In this document: piece by piece, positions 17,761 through 26,900 of the stretch
Layout of the letters: each line of letters opens with the position of its first letter
Position numbering within the stretch: position 1 is the first letter of the stretch
Source: Amycolatopsis coloradensis
GTDB lineage: Bacteria; Actinomycetota; Actinomycetes; Mycobacteriales; Pseudonocardiaceae
Direction: 5' to 3'
NCBI RefSeq assembly: GCF_037997115.1
Contig: NZ_CP150484.1
Coordinates: 2,518,816-2,582,815, forward strand
Length of the DNA: 64,000 bases
The notes under the pieces: model-generated
Databases searched by the model: none
Told to the model about the DNA's origin: nothing
What the model saw: only the letters and a program-made list of their open reading frames with translations
Program-made: the position numbers and the translations under genes

Positions 17761-17833
17761 TGCCCCCGGCAGGATTCGAACCTGCGACACCCGCTTTAGG
17801 AGAGCGGTGCTCTATCCCCTGAGCTACGAGGGC
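17761..17833 (-). tRNA. tRNA-Arg (anticodon CCT)
   Basis: The reverse complement folds as a tRNA. The acceptor stem is GCCCTCG/CGGGGGC with discriminator A; the D arm is GCTC/GAGC; the anticodon stem is ACCGC/GCGGG with a CTCCTAA loop and anticodon CCT; the T arm is GCAGG-TTCGAAT-CCTGC. CCA is not encoded. It reads the rare Arg codon AGG. Its 3' end faces the island and recombinase remnant, as expected for an integration target, although I could not find the matching repeat at the other island end, which may lie outside the window. Confidence 0.93.
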
Positions 17834-18203
17834 ATGTACTGCCACGCGCAGCTTACCGTGTAGCCACGCGAGGGAGCACGGGAGGGCGTCGTCACATCGG
17901 AGCGCGCCAGCGGCCAGCCCGGTGAAAGCCCCGAATGCCCCGAACGGCGGTTGCCCGACAGGCCGCGAGAGAGCATGCGGCCAGACCGGGACACTGGCCG
18001 CCTAGTGACACTCGACCTGCGGATCCGCCCAGGAGCAGCCACACTCTCCAGCAACAAACCAGGGTCTGAATCGAGCGCTAGATCGACACAGATGACCCGC
18101 GCGGGTCACTCGTACGTGTCTGGTTTCGAAACCCTGAACAACAGTAGGTAATCTTCGTTAACGGGACGCGAGACGCCGCTCCCCCGGCTGCCGGAGGGCT
18201 TCG
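17834..18203. other. intergenic, promoter space only
   Basis: About 370 bases between the tRNA and the response regulator. No gene is seen. The last bases carry GGAGGG (18193-18198), the ribosome site of the next gene. Confidence 0.45.
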
Positions 18204-18857
18204 TTGATCAAGCTCATGTTCGCCGACGACGAGGAACTGGTCCGTTCGGGCCTGCGTGCCATGATGTCGGGCGCTGCCGATATCGAGATCGTGGGCGAGG
18301 CGAGCGACGGGAGATCAGCGGTCGAGGTCGCCCGGCGGTACCACCCTGACGTCGCGTTACTCGACATCAAGATGCGGGCGCCTGACGACGGTATTCGCGC
18401 GTTGAGGGCGATTTTGGCCCTGCCGGATCCGCCGACCGTGGCCATGTTGACCACGTTCGACATCGACGACTACGTCAGTCTCGCGCTCAGGCTCGGGGCC
18501 AACGGCTTCCTCCTCAAGGATATCGACCCGGCGGCTCTCCTTCGGGCAGTGAGGGACCTCGCCAGGGGTGGCGCGGTGCTGGATCCGGGGGTCGCGGCGC
18601 GCATGGTCCAGTCGCACCGGGACGAGCAGCGGGCCGCGCAGCCGGCGCGCAAGCTGCTCGCGTCGCTGTCCGAGCGGGAGCGTGAGGTCGTCGGGCTGAT
18701 AGGGCAGGGGCTGTCCAACGCCGAGATCGGCGGACGCCTGCACCTGTCCGAGGCCACGGTCAAGGGCTACGTCTCGGCCGTCCTGTCCAAGATCGGCGCG
18801 GCGAACCGGGTGCAGGCCGCGCTGCTGGCGTACCGCGGTGGCCTGCTCGACCAGTAA
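18204..18857 (+). CDS. NarL/LuxR-family response regulator (orphan)
   Basis: A 217-residue regulator. The receiver domain (1-120) has acidic residues in FADDEE, phospho-acceptor Asp54 in VALLDIKM, and the conserved Lys in GFLLKDID. The LuxR HTH lies at about 150-212 (LSEREREVVGLIGQGLSNAE, then ATVKGYVSAVLSKIGA). The start is TTG 18204, chosen because GGAGGG ends five bases before it. No histidine kinase is adjacent, so the partner is unknown. Its stop TAA shares one base with the next ATG, so it is probably co-transcribed with the TRIC-type channel gene. Confidence 0.88.
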   Translation: MIKLMFADDEELVRSGLRAMMSGAADIEIVGEASDGRSAVEVARRYHPDVALLDIKMRAPDDGIRALRAILALPDPPTVAMLTTFDIDDYVSLALRLGANGFLLKDIDPAALLRAVRDLARGGAVLDPGVAARMVQSHRDEQRAAQPARKLLASLSEREREVVGLIGQGLSNAEIGGRLHLSEATVKGYVSAVLSKIGAANRVQAALLAYRGGLLDQ

Positions 18858-19471
18858 TGATCCTCACCGCGCTCGAGTTCCTCGGCTTGATCGCGTTCGC
18901 CGCTTCGGGTGCCCTCGCGGCGGTGCGGTCCAGGTTGGACGTCTTCGGAGTCGTGGTCGTCGGGTTGACGACCGCGCTCGGCGGCGGGGTCATCCGTGAC
19001 GTCCTGCTCGGGATCACGCCCCCCACGACCCTGCGGACCTGGCCCTATCTCGCGGTCTGCGGCGGGACGGCGCTGGTCGTGTTCGTCTTCCATCCGCAGA
19101 TCGCGAAGCTGCGGCGCGCCGTGCTGCTCGCGGACGCGCTCGGGCTCGGGGTGTTCGCGACGGCGGGGACCACCATCGCGTTGAACGCGGGCGCCACTCC
19201 CTACGCGGCGTGCTTGATCGGGATGACGACGGGTATCGGAGGCGGCGCCGTGCGTGATCTTCTCCTGCGGGAAATCCCGCTCGTGCTGCGGAAGGAGATC
19301 TACGCGGTCGCGGCGCTCGCGGGGGCCGTACTCGTCGTGATCGGTCACTCTCTGCGACTGCCGCCGGGGGCGGTGACGGTGGTGGCAGCCGCCGCCGTGG
19401 TGGGGGTCCGGATGCTCGCTTTGTGGCGGAGATGGAACGCACCCGTTGCGAAAGGGCCCGAGACCGGCTGA
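18857..19471 (+). CDS. TRIC cation channel family membrane protein (UPF0126/YicG-like)
   Basis: A 204-residue protein with about seven hydrophobic segments. It has the duplicated UPF0126 pattern: FAASGALAAVRSRLDVFGV and GGGVIRDVLLG in the first half, GIGGGAVRDLLLREIP in the second. The paired GG-x-x-RD motifs are typical of TRIC-type trimeric cation channels, which conduct potassium in homologues. It overlaps the response regulator stop by one base. The transported ion here is not known. Confidence 0.85.
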   Translation: MILTALEFLGLIAFAASGALAAVRSRLDVFGVVVVGLTTALGGGVIRDVLLGITPPTTLRTWPYLAVCGGTALVVFVFHPQIAKLRRAVLLADALGLGVFATAGTTIALNAGATPYAACLIGMTTGIGGGAVRDLLLREIPLVLRKEIYAVAALAGAVLVVIGHSLRLPPGAVTVVAAAAVVGVRMLALWRRWNAPVAKGPETG

Positions 19472-19556
19472 AACGTCATCTGGACCGCCGGATTTCCTTT
19501 GTTGGTTCTGTGTGTGTTCTTAGGCGAGTCTCAGCACTCTGCGTAAGACTGTCGCC

Positions 19557-20249
19557 ATGCGCATCCTCGTAGTGGACGACGACAGGGCCGTCCGTGAATC
19601 ACTCAGGCGATCCCTTGAGTTCAACGGGTACCAGGTGGAACTGGCCGGGGACGGCGCACAGGCCTTGGAAGCGATCATCGCCAACAGACCCGACGCGATG
19701 GTCCTCGACGTCATGATGCCGCGGCTCGACGGCCTCGAGGTCGCCCGGAGGCTGCGGAGCACCGGAGACGACCTTCCGATTCTCGTCCTCACCGCGCGGG
19801 ACACCGTTTCCGACCGGGTGTCCGGCCTCGACGCCGGCGCGGACGACTACCTACCGAAGCCCTTCGCGCTCGAAGAGCTTCTCGCGCGCCTTCGCGCGCT
19901 TCTGCGCCGGGCGATCCCGGATCCGCAGGCCGGACAGAACGCCGAAATCCTCTCGTTCGCGGACCTCACCTTGGACCCGGGGACGCGTGAGGTGCGCCGG
20001 GCTGGGCGGGAGATCAGTCTCACGAGGACCGAATTCGCCTTGCTGGAGCTGTTCCTCTCCTACCCGAAGCACGTTCTGACCCGCAGCCGGATCCTGGAGG
20101 AAGTATGGGGATACGACTTCCCGACGTCGGGCAACGCGCTGGAGGTCTACGTCGGTTATTTGCGCCGAAAGACCGAGGCTGGGAACGAACCGAGGCTGAT
20201 CCACACGGTGCGGGGAGTGGGTTACGTCCTGAGGGAAACCCCGCCGTGA
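19557..20249 (+). CDS. mprA: OmpR-family response regulator, MprA-like
   Basis: A 230-residue regulator with a receiver domain (Asp51 in VLDVMMP, Lys in LPKPF) and a C-terminal winged helix (about 130-228: [13 protein letters not shown], then [11 protein letters not shown] and VRGVGYVLR). It overlaps the following kinase gene as GTGA, the usual MprA/MprB arrangement. In mycobacteria MprAB answers envelope stress and controls sigma factors. A TCTCAG word lies about 25 bases upstream of the ATG and could be part of an autoregulatory site. The gene symbol rests on overall resemblance. Confidence 0.85.
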   Translation: MRILVVDDDRAVRESLRRSLEFNGYQVELAGDGAQALEAIIANRPDAMVLDVMMPRLDGLEVARRLRSTGDDLPILVLTARDTVSDRVSGLDAGADDYLPKPFALEELLARLRALLRRAIPDPQAGQNAEILSFADLTLDPGTREVRRAGREISLTRTEFALLELFLSYPKHVLTRSRILEEVWGYDFPTSGNALEVYVGYLRRKTEAGNEPRLIHTVRGVGYVLRETPP

Positions 20250-21670
20250 CGGAGCCGGTCCCGGTCGTCGACGTGTCCGAAAAGGATCCGCGCGGCGACC
20301 GCTGGGGCACGCGGCGCTTCTCGCTCCGCGGCCGGGTGACGCTGCTCGCGGCCGCTTCGGTGGCGGGTGCGGTGGCGCTGGTGTCGCTCGGCGCGTACCT
20401 CGTCGTGCGCGACAACCTCTACCAGCAGGTGGACGACAACCTGCTCGCCCGCGCGCAGGCCGCGGTCGATTCGCCGCAGGTGCAGACCGAACTGCAGCAG
20501 GTGCCCGGCGCCTTCCTCGCCAGCGCGGACCTGCAGATCGGGCAGCTGACGGTCGGGGAGAAGGTCCGGCTGACCTATCCGCAGTCCGGGAGCCGCCCGC
20601 CGTACGGCGAGGACGAGATCGCGGTCGCCTCCGGGGACAAGGCGTTCTCCCTGCGCACCGACCCGAGGACCGACAGCCGCGTCGTCGCCCTCCCGCAGGG
20701 GGACGGCCAGGCGATGGTGCTCGCCCAGTCGCTCGGGCCGACGAAGCGCACCCTGAACGAGCTTTCGGTGGTCCTGTTCCTGATCGGCGGCGCCGGGATC
20801 CTGGTCGCCGCGGCCGCGGGAACGGCCGTCGCGAGAGCGGGCCTGCGGCCGGTCGACAGACTCACGTCGGCGGCGGAACGCGTCGCCACCACGGGTGATC
20901 TGCGGCCGATCCCGGTCAGCGGCGACGACGAACTCGCCCGCCTCACCCAGAGTTTCAACACGATGCTGGGCACGGTCGCCGAATCGCAGGAGCGGCAACG
21001 GCAACTCGTCGCCGACGCCGGCCACGAACTCCGCACCCCGCTGACGTCGCTCCGCACCAACCTGGAGCTGCTCCTGTCCGCGAGCAGGCCCGGCGCGCGG
21101 ACGCTGTCCGACGAGGACCGCAGCGACATCGAGGCCGACATCCGCGGCCAGCTCGACGAGCTGACCCAGCTGATCGGCGACCTCGTCGAACTGGCGCGCC
21201 AGGACGAGCCGCGGATCGAGCACGAGCGGGTCGAGATGGTCGACGTCGTCGAGCGTGCGCTGGACAGGGCACGCCGCCGCGCGGGCGAGATCGAGTTCGA
21301 CGTCTCGCTCCAGCCATGGGTGCTGACCGGCGACACGAGCGCGCTGGAGCGCGCGGTGCTGAACCTGCTGGACAACGCGGTGAAGTTCTCGCCGGAAGGA
21401 TCGACGGTCGGGGTCCGGCTGTACCCGGTCGGCGACGGCACCGCGGTGCTCGAAGTCGAGGACTCGGGGCCGGGGATCGCCGACGAGGACCTGCCGAAGG
21501 TGTTCGACCGCTTCTACCGCTCGTCGGAGGCGCGGACGCTGCCCGGTTCCGGGCTCGGGCTGGCCATCGTCCAGCACGCGGCGCAGCGGCACGGCGGCGA
21601 CGTCTACGCGGGGCGCGCGTCCACCGGTGGCGCTCTGATGACCTTGCGGCTCCCGGGAGCCCCGGCCTGA
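20246..21670 (+). CDS. mprB: sensor histidine kinase, MprB-like
   Basis: A 474-residue membrane kinase starting at GTG 20246, which overlaps the regulator stop. The first TM segment is near 33-55, an extracytoplasmic sensor region spans about 56-170, and the second TM is near 175-197. HAMP follows. The dimerisation domain carries the phospho-acceptor His260 in [15 protein letters not shown]. The ATPase part has LLDNAVKFS (N box), [11 protein letters not shown] (G1) and GSGLGLAIV (G2). It pairs with the preceding MprA-like regulator. Confidence 0.87.
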   Translation: MTEPVPVVDVSEKDPRGDRWGTRRFSLRGRVTLLAAASVAGAVALVSLGAYLVVRDNLYQQVDDNLLARAQAAVDSPQVQTELQQVPGAFLASADLQIGQLTVGEKVRLTYPQSGSRPPYGEDEIAVASGDKAFSLRTDPRTDSRVVALPQGDGQAMVLAQSLGPTKRTLNELSVVLFLIGGAGILVAAAAGTAVARAGLRPVDRLTSAAERVATTGDLRPIPVSGDDELARLTQSFNTMLGTVAESQERQRQLVADAGHELRTPLTSLRTNLELLLSASRPGARTLSDEDRSDIEADIRGQLDELTQLIGDLVELARQDEPRIEHERVEMVDVVERALDRARRRAGEIEFDVSLQPWVLTGDTSALERAVLNLLDNAVKFSPEGSTVGVRLYPVGDGTAVLEVEDSGPGIADEDLPKVFDRFYRSSEARTLPGSGLGLAIVQHAAQRHGGDVYAGRASTGGALMTLRLPGAPA

Positions 21671-21692
21671 CGGGTGATTACGCTGACGGGTG

Positions 21693-22199
21693 ATGAGCAC
21701 CGAGAACGCGCCTGAGATGCCGCCCCGCCGTCTGCTGTGGACACTGCTGGTGGCCGCGGTGCTGCTGGCCGCCGACCAGCTGACCAAATGGTGGGCCGTC
21801 GACGCCCTCACCGGCCACGCGCCGATCCCGGTGATCGGCGACTTCATCCGGTTCCGGCTGCTCTACAACCCCGGCGCGGCGTTCTCGCTGGGCGCGAACT
21901 CCACCTGGATCTTCGCGATCCTGGCCGCGGCCGCGGTGGTCGCGCTGCTGTGGATCTCCCGCAAGGTCCGCTCGGCGGGCTGGGCGATCTCGCTCGGGCT
22001 GCTGCTCGGTGGCGCGACTACGCATCTGGGCGACCGTTTGTTCCGCGAGCCCGGTTTCGCGCGTGGCCACGTCGTCGACTTCATCGACTACAACGGCTGG
22101 TTCGTCGGGAACGTCGCCGACATCGCGCTGTTCTTCGGCGCCGTCTCGCTTTTCGTGCTGAGTTTCCGCGGCGTCCCGATCGAAGGCGTCAAGGAATAA
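21693..22199 (+). CDS. lspA: lipoprotein signal peptidase (signal peptidase II)
   Basis: A 168-residue protein with four TM segments. It has the family signatures ADQLTKWW, LLYNPGAAFSLGA, and the catalytic-Asp segments HVVDFIDY and GNVADIAL, where two aspartates cut prolipoproteins after lipidation. ATG 21693 is preferred over the GTG three bases upstream because family members start close to the first helix. The gene is convergent with a small VOC-like gene and overlaps it by 11 bases. Confidence 0.93.
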   Translation: MSTENAPEMPPRRLLWTLLVAAVLLAADQLTKWWAVDALTGHAPIPVIGDFIRFRLLYNPGAAFSLGANSTWIFAILAAAAVVALLWISRKVRSAGWAISLGLLLGGATTHLGDRLFREPGFARGHVVDFIDYNGWFVGNVADIALFFGAVSLFVLSFRGVPIEGVKE

Positions 22200-22491
22200 C
22201 GAGACAGAACTCGTTCCCTTCCGGATCGGCGAGTACACGCGCGCCCAAGGCGACGAGCCGTTCGACGCTGTCTCCCGTCAGGTCCTGATTGAAGAAGAGC
22301 CGCGGTCCCGACGCTGCTTCGACCAGTACCGAAGGATCGTCTTCGGGGCCCGAAAACCCCAGTGAACGAAGGCGATCAAGCTCTTCTTCGTCATAGGGTG
22401 CGACTTCGTAGCCGTCGAGCGCGGCCGCCCGGAAACGGGCGAGCGAAGCCGGATGACGGCAGTCGAAGACGACGTCGCGAAGCCTGGCCAT
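22189..22491 (-). CDS. short VOC/glyoxalase-like protein
   Basis: A 100-residue protein opening like actinomycete glyoxalase-6 proteins (DVVFDCRHPASLARF, VLVEAASGPRLFFNQ) and closing with DPEGNEFCLV. The usual central strand with its metal-ligand segment between these halves is missing: LFFNQDLTGDSVERLVALGA jumps directly to the last third. The family is normally about 115-125 residues. It may be an internally deleted, inactive copy. It overlaps the lspA end. Confidence 0.6.
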   Translation of the reverse strand: MARLRDVVFDCRHPASLARFRAAALDGYEVAPYDEEELDRLRSLGFSGPEDDPSVLVEAASGPRLFFNQDLTGDSVERLVALGARVLADPEGNEFCLVIP

Positions 22492-22573
22492 GGCCTCATG
22501 GTGACAGTCGGCGCGGCTCGTCGCGCCATGTTTGATCGTGTAGGATTTTGTGTAGTTGATCCAGGGAGGCTTA

Positions 22574-23374
22574 GTGCTCGCGCGGCAACGGCAGGCGGTG
22601 ATCCTCGAGGAGGCGCGCCGGACCGGGGCGGTCCGGGTCAGCGATCTCGTCGCGAGGCTCGGCGTCTCCGATATGACGGTGCGCCGCGACCTCGACGTGC
22701 TCGCCGGCCGCGGACTGGTCGAGAAGGTCTACGGCGGCGCCACCTCCGTCGCCGGCAAGAGCACCGACGAGCCCGGATTCGAGGCCAAGTCCGTGCGCCA
22801 GCGCGCGCAGAAGGAGGCCATCGCCCACCTCGCCGCCGGGCTGGTCCGGCCGGGCACCGCGATCGGCATCTCCGCGGGCACCACCACGTGGACGCTGGCC
22901 AGGGCGCTCGACGAGGTCGCGGGCCTGACTATCGTCACGAACTCCATCCAGGTCGCCGACGTGCTGCGCGGCGTGAACCAGCCGGATCGCACGGTGGTCC
23001 TCACCGGCGGCGTCCGCACCCCGTCGGACGCGCTGGTCGGTCCGGTCGCCGTGCAGAGCCTGCGGTCGCTGCACCTGGACGTCGTCTTCCTCGGCGTGCA
23101 CGGGATGGCCGAGGGCCCGGGGTTCACCACGCCGAATCTCACCGAGTCCGAGACCGACCGCGCGCTGGTCGAAGCGGGCCGCAAGCTGGTCGTGCTGGCC
23201 GACCACACCAAATGGGGCATCGTCGGCATCTCCACGATCGCCGGGCTCGAAGAGGCCGACGTCGTCGTCTCGGACGACGGTTTGCCCGACAAGGCAAGGG
23301 AAAGGCTCATCGAGCAGGCGGGTGAGCTGATGATCGCCGAAACGGAGGAGACGGCTGAGGCCGAAGACGCGTGA
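22574..23374 (+). CDS. DeoR/GlpR-family sugar-metabolism repressor
   Basis: A 266-residue regulator. The N-terminal HTH includes RQAVILEEARRTGAVRVSDL and VSDMTVRRDLDVL. The C-terminal sugar-phosphate sensor domain (DeoRC) has GISAGTTTWTLARAL, LTGG and VVLADHTKWG. The start is GTG 22574 with GGGAGG four bases upstream. No sugar operon adjoins it, so the target is unknown. The Glu/Ala-rich tail after residue 245 is an extension beyond the fold. Confidence 0.88.
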   Translation: MLARQRQAVILEEARRTGAVRVSDLVARLGVSDMTVRRDLDVLAGRGLVEKVYGGATSVAGKSTDEPGFEAKSVRQRAQKEAIAHLAAGLVRPGTAIGISAGTTTWTLARALDEVAGLTIVTNSIQVADVLRGVNQPDRTVVLTGGVRTPSDALVGPVAVQSLRSLHLDVVFLGVHGMAEGPGFTTPNLTESETDRALVEAGRKLVVLADHTKWGIVGISTIAGLEEADVVVSDDGLPDKARERLIEQAGELMIAETEETAEAEDA

Positions 23375-23491
23375 AACGCCAGGCCGGGAGACGCGAACAG
23401 GCTGCGCGCCACCCGCCGCCGGGGCCATACTCATGTCCGATGCACAGCTTTGGCTCAGGAACTTCTCAGGACCATCCCGCAAGGTGAAGAC

Positions 23492-24910
23492 ATGACCGAG
23501 AACGACCCCAGCGGCCAGGACGCCGAGAAGGCGCGGCCCGCCGGCGCTCAGCCGGACGCGGAGCCGAGCGCGAGCTGGGCGGCCCAGCCCGCGCCGCAGC
23601 AGCCTGACGCGACCGGCCTCGGCGGCCATGCCACTCCGCACACCGGAGCGCAGCAGGCCTACACCCCGGAACAGCAGCAGTACAACCCGTGGTCTCCCCA
23701 GGCGCAGTCCCAGGAACACCAGACGCAGGGTCACTACGCCCAGGGACACCAGGTGCCGGGCCAGCAGACGCCGTTCACCCAGCCGGGTCCGTCGGTGTAC
23801 GCGGTCCCGCAGCAGCGGCAGGCGCAGAAGTCCACGTCGGGCAAGCTGCTCGCCGGTGTCGCGGCGATCGCGCTGGTCGTCGGCGGTGTCGCGGGCGGCA
23901 CGGTCGGCTACCTGACCGGTGACGCGTCCGGCGGCTCTTCCGTGAACGCGCTCGACGCGCCGAAGCCCGCCCAGCAGACGGGCAATCTGCCCGCCGGTTC
24001 GGTCGAAGCGGTGGCACAGAAGCTTTCGCCGAGCGTGGTCGAGCTCCAGGTGTCGGGGCGCTCGGGCGCGGGCGAGGGTTCCGGTTTCGTGCTCAGTACC
24101 GACGGCTACGTGCTGACCAACAACCACGTCGTCGAGGTCGCCGCCGGTGGCGGGCAGATCCAGGCGGTGTTCCAGGACGGCAAGAAGGGCACGGCGACCG
24201 TCGTCGGCCGTGACCCCACGACGGATATCGCCGTGGTGAAGGTCAGCGGTGTCAGCGGCCTGACCCCGGTGGAACTCGGCCGCTCCGACGACCTGCGCGT
24301 CGGGCAGCCGGTGGTCGCCATCGGTTCGCCGTTCGAACTGACGGGCACGGTCACCTCGGGCATCGTCAGCGCGCTGAACCGGCCGGTGAGCGCCGGCGGC
24401 AACGGCGACCAGACCACCGTGATGTCGGCGGTGCAGACCGACGCGGCGATCAATCCCGGTAACTCCGGTGGCCCGCTCGCGAACATGGCAGGTCAGGTCA
24501 TCGGCATCAACTCGGCGATCTACAGCCCGAAGTCCGCGCAGGGCCAGGGCGGCGAGAGCGGCGGCAACGTCGGCATCGGCTTCGCGATCCCGATCGACCA
24601 GGCGCGCCGCACGGCCGACGACATCATCAACACCGGCCAGGCGACGCAGACCTTCATCGGCGCGCGAGTGCAGACGGCGCCGACCGGCGGAGCGCAGCTC
24701 GGTGAGATCTCGCCGGGCAGCCCGGCGGAGAAGGCGGGCCTCAAATCCGGTGACGTCGTGACGAAGCTGGACGACCGGCCGATACCCAACGCGGACGCGC
24801 TCGTCGCCGAGATCCGCACCCGGGCGCCGAACGACAAGGTGAAGTTCACGCTCAGCGGGGACAAGGTCATCGAGGTGACCCTCGGCGGGCAGCCCGTCAC
24901 CCCGAACTAG
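23492..24910 (+). CDS. HtrA/DegP-family membrane-anchored serine protease
   Basis: A 472-residue protein. A Gln/Pro-rich cytoplasmic tail (1-115) precedes one TM helix (about 122-145). The trypsin-like domain has catalytic His212 (NNHVVE), Asp245 (TTDIAVV) and Ser325 (NPGNSGGP). The C-terminal PDZ domain has SPGSPAEKAGLKSGDVV. Proteases of this type handle misfolded or signalling proteins outside the membrane. ATG 23492 follows AAGGTGAAG. Two hairpins downstream probably end the transcript. Confidence 0.92.
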   Translation: MTENDPSGQDAEKARPAGAQPDAEPSASWAAQPAPQQPDATGLGGHATPHTGAQQAYTPEQQQYNPWSPQAQSQEHQTQGHYAQGHQVPGQQTPFTQPGPSVYAVPQQRQAQKSTSGKLLAGVAAIALVVGGVAGGTVGYLTGDASGGSSVNALDAPKPAQQTGNLPAGSVEAVAQKLSPSVVELQVSGRSGAGEGSGFVLSTDGYVLTNNHVVEVAAGGGQIQAVFQDGKKGTATVVGRDPTTDIAVVKVSGVSGLTPVELGRSDDLRVGQPVVAIGSPFELTGTVTSGIVSALNRPVSAGGNGDQTTVMSAVQTDAAINPGNSGGPLANMAGQVIGINSAIYSPKSAQGQGGESGGNVGIGFAIPIDQARRTADDIINTGQATQTFIGARVQTAPTGGAQLGEISPGSPAEKAGLKSGDVVTKLDDRPIPNADALVAEIRTRAPNDKVKFTLSGDKVIEVTLGGQPVTPN

Positions 24911-24924
24911 CCCATCCAGAGACG

Positions 24925-24947
24925 CTCGGCCGCAGTGCGCGGCCGAG
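24925..24947. terminator. hairpin after htrA-like gene
   Basis: CTCGGCCGC (24925-24933) pairs perfectly with GCGGCCGAG (24939-24947) around a 5-base loop, 14 bases after the protease stop. No T tract follows. Confidence 0.55.
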
Positions 24948-24988
24948 ACCAGCTCCGGCTCGAACCCCCAGCGGGCCGGACCCGAAGA

Positions 24989-25029
24989 GGCCACGCGCGA
25001 CCGGCTGCCAATCCCGGTCGCGCGTGGCC
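24989..25029. terminator. strong second hairpin
   Basis: A perfect 16-bp stem, GGCCACGCGCGACCGG (24989-25004) with CCGGTCGCGCGTGGCC (25014-25029), has a 9-base loop and CTTTCC just after it. It is the more convincing terminator for the protease gene. Confidence 0.65.
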
Positions 25030-25060
25030 CTTTCCAGGGAGAAGAAGAGCGAACGTGTCA

Positions 25061-25160
25061 GGTTCGTGGGCGGGGCCGGCGGTGGGCCGAAGCCTCCCTT
25101 CGTCGCGTCCGATGCAGCGAAAGGAGCCTTCGGCTGCGGCAGGTGCGTGGCGAGCTGAGC
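25061..25160 (+). repeat. dispersed intergenic repeat, copy 1
   Basis: The stretch from CGTGGGCGGG through TGGGCCGAAG, CGATGCAGCG and GGAGCCTTCGG to GTGGCGAGCTGAGCC matches the reverse complement of about 62920-63050 closely, with scattered substitutions and a small length difference. It contains palindromic AAGG/CCTT words. The second copy lies inside the MITE-like element at 62659-63101. Confidence 0.65.
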
Positions 25161-25428
25161 CTCCGACGAGCGCAGGAGGCCTTCGTGACATGGTTCCGGA
25201 CTGGCCATGGGAGCCGATCGTGGCCCGAGTGTCCACAAGGGACACTTTCGCGCGATGAAATGTCTGGTTTATGGCTAGATGTTCGGTTCTTGACAAGGGT
25301 CGTGAGTGCTCAAAATGGACACTGTTCCCCGACTGGAGTCCCTTGTGGACGATCAAGAGCACGTCAGGCTCCGGGCGGCCTGCTTCGCCATTGACTCGAT
25401 CACGCCACCTTTGACTTTCGACCCGATA

Positions 25429-25836
25429 TCACGCCTTCCGCCGGACCAGCGCGGCCACGAGTACGCCGAGCCAGACGACCGCCAGGGTGACGAGCAGACC
25501 GGTGACGGTGTCGGCGTCGTGCAGGCCCGGGTTCCGAGCGCCGCCGAAAGGACGCCACAGCAACGGGAACGCGAGCAACGTCAGCACACCGGTGAGCACC
25601 GCGCCCGTCTTGACCGGCGTCTTCCAGCGTTCCGGGAGGAACCTGCTCAGCGTGAATCCCACGGCGCCGACCAGCGGCGCGATCAGCAGGTCGTGCGCCA
25701 GCGGGCCGCCGACGAGCCATCCGAGTGTCCCGAAGACGTCCGGGCGCAGCGGGAAGGCGTACTCGGAGAACAGCACCGCGCCCCATGTGAGCGCGGCGAG
25801 GCCGGGCAGTAACAGCAGCAGCCGCAACGTCTTCAC
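25429..25836 (-). CDS. small integral membrane protein
   Basis: A 135-residue protein starting at GTG 25836, which overlaps the stop of the molybdopterin oxidoreductase as GTGA. It has about four hydrophobic segments (LRLLLLLPGLAALTWGAVLF, then LLIAPLVGAVGF, GAVLTGVLTLLAF and VTLAVVWLGVLVAAL). I know no function. It is the last gene of a five-gene operon whose neighbour has a b-type membrane domain, so an accessory membrane role is possible. Confidence 0.75.
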   Translation of the reverse strand: MKTLRLLLLLPGLAALTWGAVLFSEYAFPLRPDVFGTLGWLVGGPLAHDLLIAPLVGAVGFTLSRFLPERWKTPVKTGAVLTGVLTLLAFPLLWRPFGGARNPGLHDADTVTGLLVTLAVVWLGVLVAALVRRKA

Positions 25837-26900
25837 AGCGTCTCCAAACGGGTGACCCATTTCGTCTGCAGGACGCCCGGCCGGCTCGGGGCGATGATCC
25901 GGCACGGGAAGCCGTGGTCGGCGTCGAGCACTTCACCGTTGAGTTCCAGCGCCAGCAGGGTGAGGTCGTCCGCGGTGTGCTCGCCGGGGAGTTCGCTGAT
26001 CCCGTAGAGCCCGGCCTTCTCCAGCGAGAACACGCGGACCGGAGTGCCTGGTGCGCTTCCGGCGTGCCGCAACAGCTCCGGCAGGGAGACACCGCTCCAG
26101 CGCGCGGACTCGCTCCATCCCTCGACGCACGCGATCGGCAGCTCGGCCGAAGTCCTCGGGAGGGCTCGAAGCTGTTCCAGCGAATAGGTCTTCGTGCCGT
26201 CCGGGGTCACCACAGAAAGCCGCCAGCCGGGGTCGTTCGCCGTGTCCACGACGCCTGCCGCCGCGGCGGTCCGGTTCACCGGCAGCCCTTGTGGCCCCTT
26301 ACCGCTGCGCCACGAGAGGCCGGAAACGTTACGCAGCAACGGAACCGTGGCCCCGGCTGTGGCGGCGACGGCGACTCCCGCGGCCAGCCAGGTCGTGCGG
26401 AGGAAGGCTCGTCGCGAGGGCTCGGGCTTCCGGGTGATCGAGCGGCGGATGCTGGGGAGCTTCACCGCGATGTGCACCAGGATCGAGCCGATCGCCACCC
26501 ACGCGACCGCGTAATGCAGCTGCGGGAAGTAGAAGTTCCACGGATAGTTCTGCGCGACGTTGAACAGACCGGTGACGAGTTCGAAGAAGGCGGCCGCGGA
26601 AAGCACGAGGATCGACAGACGTTCGAGCGCGTGCGGCAGCGACCGGATCACCGGTCGTTCGAACAGTTTCGGGTAGACGCTCCAGAGTTTGGCCAGCAGC
26701 AGGGGAACCGACGCGATACCGGAGAGCACATGCGTGCCCTGCGTGATCCGGTACAGCCAGACCGGGCGGCTCGGCCAGCCGAACCACGACGGCGGATGCT
26801 GGACGAGATGGCTGAGCAGGCCGGTGACGAAGCACAGCGTGAACGTGACGGCGAGCGCGAGCCCGATCCGGGACGTCACCCGTTCCGAAGGTGTGTTCAT
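25833..26900 (-). CDS. molybdopterin-dependent oxidoreductase with N-terminal membrane domain
   Basis: A 355-residue protein. Residues 1-155 form four to five TM helices resembling a cytochrome-b-type domain, with histidines in LSHLVQH, GTHVLSG and QLHYAVAW. An Arg-rich twin-Arg-like segment (SRRAFLRTTW) precedes another hydrophobic stretch. The C-terminal half is a sulfite-oxidase-type molybdopterin fold: ELPIACVEGWS provides the Mo-ligand Cys, followed by GYD-like region VLDADHGFPCRIIAP and KWVTRLE. ATG 26900 overlaps the upstream stop. The substrate is unknown. Confidence 0.85.
   Translation of the reverse strand: MNTPSERVTSRIGLALAVTFTLCFVTGLLSHLVQHPPSWFGWPSRPVWLYRITQGTHVLSGIASVPLLLAKLWSVYPKLFERPVIRSLPHALERLSILVLSAAAFFELVTGLFNVAQNYPWNFYFPQLHYAVAWVAIGSILVHIAVKLPSIRRSITRKPEPSRRAFLRTTWLAAGVAVAATAGATVPLLRNVSGLSWRSGKGPQGLPVNRTAAAAGVVDTANDPGWRLSVVTPDGTKTYSLEQLRALPRTSAELPIACVEGWSESARWSGVSLPELLRHAGSAPGTPVRVFSLEKAGLYGISELPGEHTADDLTLLALELNGEVLDADHGFPCRIIAPSRPGVLQTKWVTRLETL

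Larger units (their letters stand above)
24911..25428. other. 518-base gap with two terminators and a dispersed repeat
   Basis: The gap holds no gene. It contains hairpins at 24925-24947 and 24989-25029, and a sequence at about 25061-25160 that recurs inverted near 62.9-63.05 kb. A further shared word, GATCACGCCACCTT, is at 25398-25411 and again at 63048-63061. Confidence 0.6.

Noticed and set aside
20222-21847. Minus-strand frame of 541 codons over the MprB-like kinase
   Set aside because: Antisense shadow; the plus-strand kinase has all motifs.
22571-24994. Minus-strand frame of 807 codons across the DeoR and HtrA genes
   Set aside because: It is the antisense shadow of two certain genes; Arg/Asp/His-rich low-complexity text.
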